From the NCBI RefSeq assembly GCF_008831285.2, contig NC_045140.1, forward strand, positions 13,720,233 to 13,784,232: 64,000 nt of DNA, given 5' to 3'. The stretch's first letter is position 1. The number at the start of each line of letters is the position of its first letter. Source of the DNA: Nymphaea colorata. Lineage: Eukaryota; Streptophyta; Magnoliopsida; Nymphaeales; Nymphaeaceae. The position numbers and the translations under genes were made by a program. The notes beneath the pieces were generated by a model. That model did no database searches, was not told where the DNA came from, and worked only from the letters and a program-made list of their open reading frames with translations. Positions 59,156-64,000 of the stretch are shown here, in pieces.

Positions 59156-61360
59156 ATGAGTATGATCCACCTTAAAAGAAATAAATCAAACAAAACAGGC
59201 TCATTTCAAACTTATCTCATTTCTGAAATTTTCAGAAATATCAATGATTTTAAAAATCAATTATTAACAAAGTCATCTAGTTGGTTTCAAAAGAAGCACC
59301 TAGATCCAAAACAAGTGTTTTGGCGAAATCCAAAACCACTAGAGAAATCTGGTTCTCATCGAGAATCATTAAAAAAAAAAGAATTTCCCAAGGTCCCACC
59401 ATTTTCAAGTCAATTTTACAAAAAACCAAGCTATTTCCAACTCTAGCTCAATCTTCTAAAAAATATCATCCTAGAGAAATTTGGAGAAATTCTTAAAATT
59501 TCCCTAGACCCAATTCCTAGAATTCTCAAACATTATGTTGTTTGTCATAAAAAACCTGATTTTACCTATATTGTATGCCCAAAAACAAGTTGAAATCAAC
59601 TTGTCCAAACCAATTCCATTTCCAAGCCAACAGCTAATGCCCTACCCTAAAGAAAATCACAAATTTTTCTCATTCAAAGAGAAGTTTCTCTCAAAATTCT
59701 AAAACAATAAATTTGGATAATTGAAGCGCATCTTCACCCAATTCATTTTGAAACCCCAACTACAAAACCAAATTTTCTAAACCTATGCCCATGGACATTA
59801 TCTTCAAAAAGATTTTCTTTATATTAGGAACAAACTTGGAGGACATCCTACATTTCCACCTCTAAGGTGGGTCAACATGAGATCCAAATTGCATTATGCA
59901 TTATGCATTGAAATGACCATCACCCTATACGAGTTTTCCAACATGATGGTACTAGAGGGTGATCCTAGAGGGCTGATTAAAAGTCAGTTTCTCGTCAACC
60001 AAGAAGAAGTTGAATTTTCAGAGGTAATATGCAGACTCACATTAGAAAGGAGTTGGCCACCTCTAGAACAAGACGGATATCAGTCCGTTCAACTAGATAA
60101 TCACAGTAAAGAGCTCTCCCGATGTCGATCCAACCACCCTATCCGACAATGCTTCTGATAAGTACAAAAACTCAGTGATGGCATGCACCATAGTACTAAT
60201 CTTCTTCCATAACAAAGAGGAGACTATGGATCTCAGGGTTGCTCATCAAAGCCCGCCATCGATCAATAGTCATGGCAACTCTCACCTTTCTGTACAAAGG
60301 GCTGTTCAATTTTTCTATTGGAGATGTAGACCACATAGAAGGATGCATCTTCGCTCTAAGGTCATGGTTCTACAAGCATACAGGACCACATTCTAGTCAT
60401 TTCTGAATCTTGACGGGGAGATTGTTCATTATGGAACACTATCGGAAAAAAATGAAACAAGTTGATGAAGAAACCATTGTATGGGATTTCTTCGAATGAG
60501 ACATCAAATCAAGATACACACACAATTCAAACAGAAGTTGCCTACTCTTGGGACCTCACTTCACAGTGGAGTGCCATCCAGAGCATTATCTCTGTCAATT
60601 CTCGCAGCAACAAAATAATGTTCATAACATCAAATTTAAAGGATCCATCAGAGAGCATGAGCTATGACTCCAGAGTGGTTCAGAACATATGCCTTAGCCT
60701 AACAACAACGGGGGAATTTGCACATTTATACCTTGCAGTCATAGGTCCTAATTATGCCAAATGGTGGGAAGATACCCACCCCTTGGTCACCTTTAGTTAA
60801 TGGTCAAAATCTAATCTAAATGCATTATAATCAATCAAGTCTGCAAAACAACATTGTCTCATGTTGATATTGCAGTGAAACATCTTTTCATGTCTTTTAT
60901 CAAGTCATTTTCTTGAATTCTAATCTCTATCATTATTTTCTTCATTTTCAGTTAGGTAAGCATCCAATATATGGTGAAAACCCAAAGTTAGAGAATGGGA
61001 ATAATAAAAATGGAGTCAGACAACCACATCTTCTTAACCTACTTGAGAATTCATCTTCCAGCTCTAGCACTGCCTCAAGGGCCCTCAATCCAATCAGAAA
61101 GAATATAAGAAGTTCTGCCAATTCATGCTCAAATTCAACAAAAGCAAGCAAAGGTGAACAAGAAGAAAAAGAAGAAGAAGGAATCATCATCCAATGACAG
61201 TGATACCTGCAACAACGCCAGTACTAAAACAAGCAGTGGGGAAGACAACAAGACAACCCCTAAAGAGAAAAAGAAGAAAGGAGAATCTATCAAAATCAAA
61301 CTCCAAGAAGAGAGAAGAAACTCAATGCCATCCAACTTAAGGAAAAATGCAAATGAAACT
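59156..61360 (+). other. Tat-like element leader/gag-proximal region, unrecognised frames
   Basis: Several moderate frames (59877-60158, 60462-60800, 60913-61197, 61154-61432) are open but match nothing I recognise. The last is Lys/Glu-rich (NKKKKKKKESSSN), a low-complexity stretch. They probably derive from the element's 5' coding part. Confidence 0.4.
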
Positions 61361-61369
61361 TCACCTGCG

Positions 61370-62800
61370 AAGACTTTTATGAAAGCTTCGAGAATGGTAA
61401 ATACGTCAAGAATTTATCAAAGAAATTTATGAAGTTTGATGGCCAAGGTGATCCTAAAGCTCATTTGGTGATGTTCTTTGCCGAATATTACAAATTTAGA
61501 AACAATTAACATGCTCACTGTAGAAGGCATAGCAGCACAATGATACTAGGAACATGTTAACCCGGCAGAACTCAAAAATTTTGAAAAACTAATCAACTTG
61601 TTCATTGAGTGGTTCATTCAGAATGTAGAAACCGCTCCAACTATTAGTGCCCTCTGCAACCTTAGACAAAGGCTAGGAGAAAAGGTTAGAGACTTCATCT
61701 AGAGATAGAGATCGAGCAGCAACAAAATGAGGGATCCAACATCCCAATCTCATACACTGGGGTTACCAATAATCCTTCTCAGCCACTAAGAATTCTATTT
61801 TTCAATGCTCTCATAAAGTCATTCGTTGACTTGGTAGGATGAGCCGAATAGAGAATGGAGCATTTGATGCATTAATCCTGGCAAAACATAAAAAAGAGGC
61901 CAAAAAGAACAAGGCCCAATATGCTCCAATCAATGTTGTCGCAAATACAATGAAGAAAGAAAACTTGGACTCCAAAGCTGGACCCAACAATAACAAGAGC
62001 ACACCTAGGCTAGAGTTATCATAGAAAATTCACAGCCTTTAAACGATCATATGAGGAAATCATGGATGAACTATTAAAAAGGGGCACACTATCATTACCC
62101 AAAGTTTCAATCCTCCTCCTATCATGAGAAAGGACAACACCTAATTTTTCAAATTCTATCGAGTACCGATGCATGTCATAAAAGATTGCATGGTACTCAA
62201 AAACATAATTCAAGATGCAATGGACAAAGAAATGATTAATGTGACTCTTGGGCAGCCAAAAATAATCACCAGTCCTTTCTCAAAGCATGGAAAGGAAACA
62301 AACTCAATGATTAGAGTCTTAGACACACTTCCATTTCATCCAAACAACAAGTCATGGTGACTCGTGAAAAAGGAGCTCCAATTAACTTCTTCAAACTACT
62401 GGCAAGGAAAGATGAAATAACACCCTCCGCTAGTTCCCCGCTCCTATGGAAGAAAAATTAGATCCGGAGCCTCTTGAAACACTGTAAAACTGGCAAGAGT
62501 CTCCAACCCCCATCAATACTGAAAAATTCAGTCTAAACAGAAGGGACTAATGCGCCTACGGGTTATACCAAAATGACTCATTATACTTCACAGATAAAGA
62601 CCTCCCCAATAGAGGTGATATGCACAATGATTCCCTCTATATTACAATCACAACTTGTGGCTCCATGGTCACTTACGCATTGGCTGATGGTGGGGCAAGT
62701 TTCAACATTTTCCCCATTTCAGACGACACAGGCCCTGGGGATCGGGGGGCTAGAATAGTCACAAGCCAAGGATATGATGGACATTGGCAGCCCTACATGG
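61370..62800 (+). pseudogene. Tat-like gag and protease, broken
   Basis: At about 61427-61500 the frame reads MKFDGQGDPKAHLVMFFAEY, the gag signature of Tat-type gypsy elements. Near 62046-62080 comes RSYEEIMDELLKRGTLSLPK, and at about 62155-62215 FYRVPMHVIKDCMVLKNIIQ, a degenerate knuckle region. Protease reads TYALADGGASFNIFPIS (about 62665-62720), with the D-G-G active-site form used by this lineage. Stops and shifts separate the blocks. No pol follows before the 3' LTR at 63079. Confidence 0.75.
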
Positions 62801-63078
62801 GTGTGTATGTATAAAAGTGGAGATTGCAGAGACCCTATTTGAGGCTCTATTCCACATAGTGGATATAGAACCATTTTTTAACTTGTAATTTGATTGACCA
62901 TGGATTCATTCAGCCAACGCAGTACCATCCACCCGGCAACAATGTGTCCAATGGGCCAAAAGAATGCAGGTGACAGTAGTATATGTAGAGAACTGTCAAA
63001 AATGATATCCTTATCCCATGATACCCGTAGCAACATTTCCTATTGAAGTGCCCAATGTCTAAGTCTACAGGGAAGACA

Positions 63079-64000
63079 TGATTCTCAAGCTAGACAAGAT
63101 AGACACAGAAGCCAAAGTAAGAGAGCTCATTGGCAAAGAAGAAGATGCCCCTTTCATGCGGCCCTTGCTTCCCTTCCATGCCAAAATCATGGAGATTGCT
63201 GCATAATTCCTTGGTTTTCCAAAAAACTCTGTCTAGCGTCAAGTCATAGCACCAAGTCATGATGACTTGGTGCCTACATAAACTACCCCTTGCAAGCAGC
63301 AAAAAACCGTGAGCAATCCCTTGGCATCCTTGGGCGTTCCCTCAAGAGCTCTCTCAAGCTTAAACGCCATCCTCTCAATTCCATTCCAAATCTTCTGCTC
63401 CAGCCAAGAGACTCTTGGTTTCCTAGCTGCAATAGCCATCAAGAGGAAGACGCCAAAGCCTTGGACGTCAAGCATGATCGACGCTAACTTGAATTCAGCC
63501 AAGGCACCATTAGCCAAGCTTCTCTAGGAAATTCCTACTCCAGCTGACCTATGCCTAGGGTATGTGCCCTCAACTCAGCTCAAAATCTAAGTCGTCTAAG
63601 CACCGTCTGCTCTAGCCGACTTCGCCATTCAAGGCATCGCAGCTCAGTCCGGTCCAGCCTAGGTGTTTCTACTCAAAGGTACTCAGCCTACTTGCTCTCC
63701 CATCCTAGGTGTTTTAGCCTAGTCAACCACATGTTCAAAGCATCTTCAAATTGGACTCCACCAAGGTGCGCTATTCAACTCAACAGCCGCCCCTAGTTTG
63801 GGCCAATTCCAGCCACAATACTAAATTCGATTTGGCACCTCTGCTCTGCCCTATTTTGGACAGCAATCTAAGCTCAACTTAGCCTCAAGATTTTCAGCAA
63901 ATCAGGTCTGTGACCTTCCTAACTTGCATAAAATTTAATTATATTGCCATGCATGTATGATGTTTCTAAAAACAATGAGGATCAGACCAAAAACAATGAG
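63079..64000 (+). repeat. Tat-like element 3' LTR (truncated by window)
   Basis: Partner of 57516-58525, matching TCAAGCTAGACA..., CCAAAATCATGG..., GATTTTCAGCAAATCAGGT. It contains an extra block of about 100 bases near 63305-63410. The sequence ends with the window. Confidence 0.78.

Larger units (their letters stand above)
57516..64000 (+). mobile_element. Tat-like Ty3/gypsy element, 3' LTR cut by window end
   Basis: Two direct repeats, each beginning TGATTCTCAAGCTAGACA, lie at 57516 and 63079, 5,563 bases apart. The left LTR ends near 58525, where TGGCGATTC resembles the unusual primer site of Tat/Ogre elements. Inside are a gag-like region (about 61370-62260) and an aspartic protease (about 62590-62720). 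No RT, RNase H or integrase is recognised, so the element looks non-autonomous. The reading frames are broken. Confidence 0.75.

Overview
This window is plant nuclear DNA, almost certainly from an angiosperm. It is AT-rich and intron-bearing, with no prokaryotic operon structure. It carries Ty1/copia and Ty3/gypsy LTR retrotransposons with tRNA-iMet primer sites, hAT DNA transposons, long TA/CA/GA microsatellites, and broken pieces of plant housekeeping genes. I see no clearly intact protein-coding gene. The species cannot be named from what is visible.

Left part (1-16 kb). A degenerate ~55-bp minisatellite with TA microsatellites leads into a decayed Ty3/gypsy element (primer site, gag, protease, start of RT). 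Its gag is split by a 3.6-kb hAT element (2774-6372) with an 8-bp target duplication and CGTATCG-rich ends. Bases 1-4481 recur almost perfectly at 11268-15746. The second copy stops abruptly inside the hAT transposase and lies in an intron of the gene below.

Middle (9-35 kb). A plus-strand PLD-zeta type phospholipase D pseudogene runs from 8967 to 29200. Its PH-like region and both HKD motifs are recognisable, but it has frameshifts, stops and TE-swollen introns. The exon with the first HKD motif is tandemly duplicated in frame (299-bp genomic unit, 59 codons). A 6.5-kb copia element (copia A, 16556-23088) with paired LTRs and a GAGTG target duplication sits in one intron. From the other side, minus-strand exons of a midasin (MDN1)-like gene converge on the PLD remnant (34838 down to 29466). 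They are split by a gag-less copia element (copia B, 30109-34561), which has an extra primer-site/leader segment outside its 3' LTR.

Right part (35-64 kb). This is a mosaic: a truncated copia (C) fused to a gypsy fragment; one Bruno/CELF-like RRM exon; AT-rich and GA/CA simple repeats; a full-length but dead copia element (D, 42905-48146) whose protease aspartate has become tyrosine; a second hAT element (48675-52863) with GGGCC-rich ends and an 84-bp tandem repeat; an isolated CIPK kinase exon; a gypsy integrase tail; and a Tat-like element starting near 57516 whose 3' LTR runs off the window end.

The genes do not form a pathway. The region reads as a transposon-driven graveyard of gene fragments. 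The observations most worth checking are the near-identical 4.5-kb duplication, the in-frame HKD-exon duplication, and the unusual copia B arrangement inside the midasin fragment.
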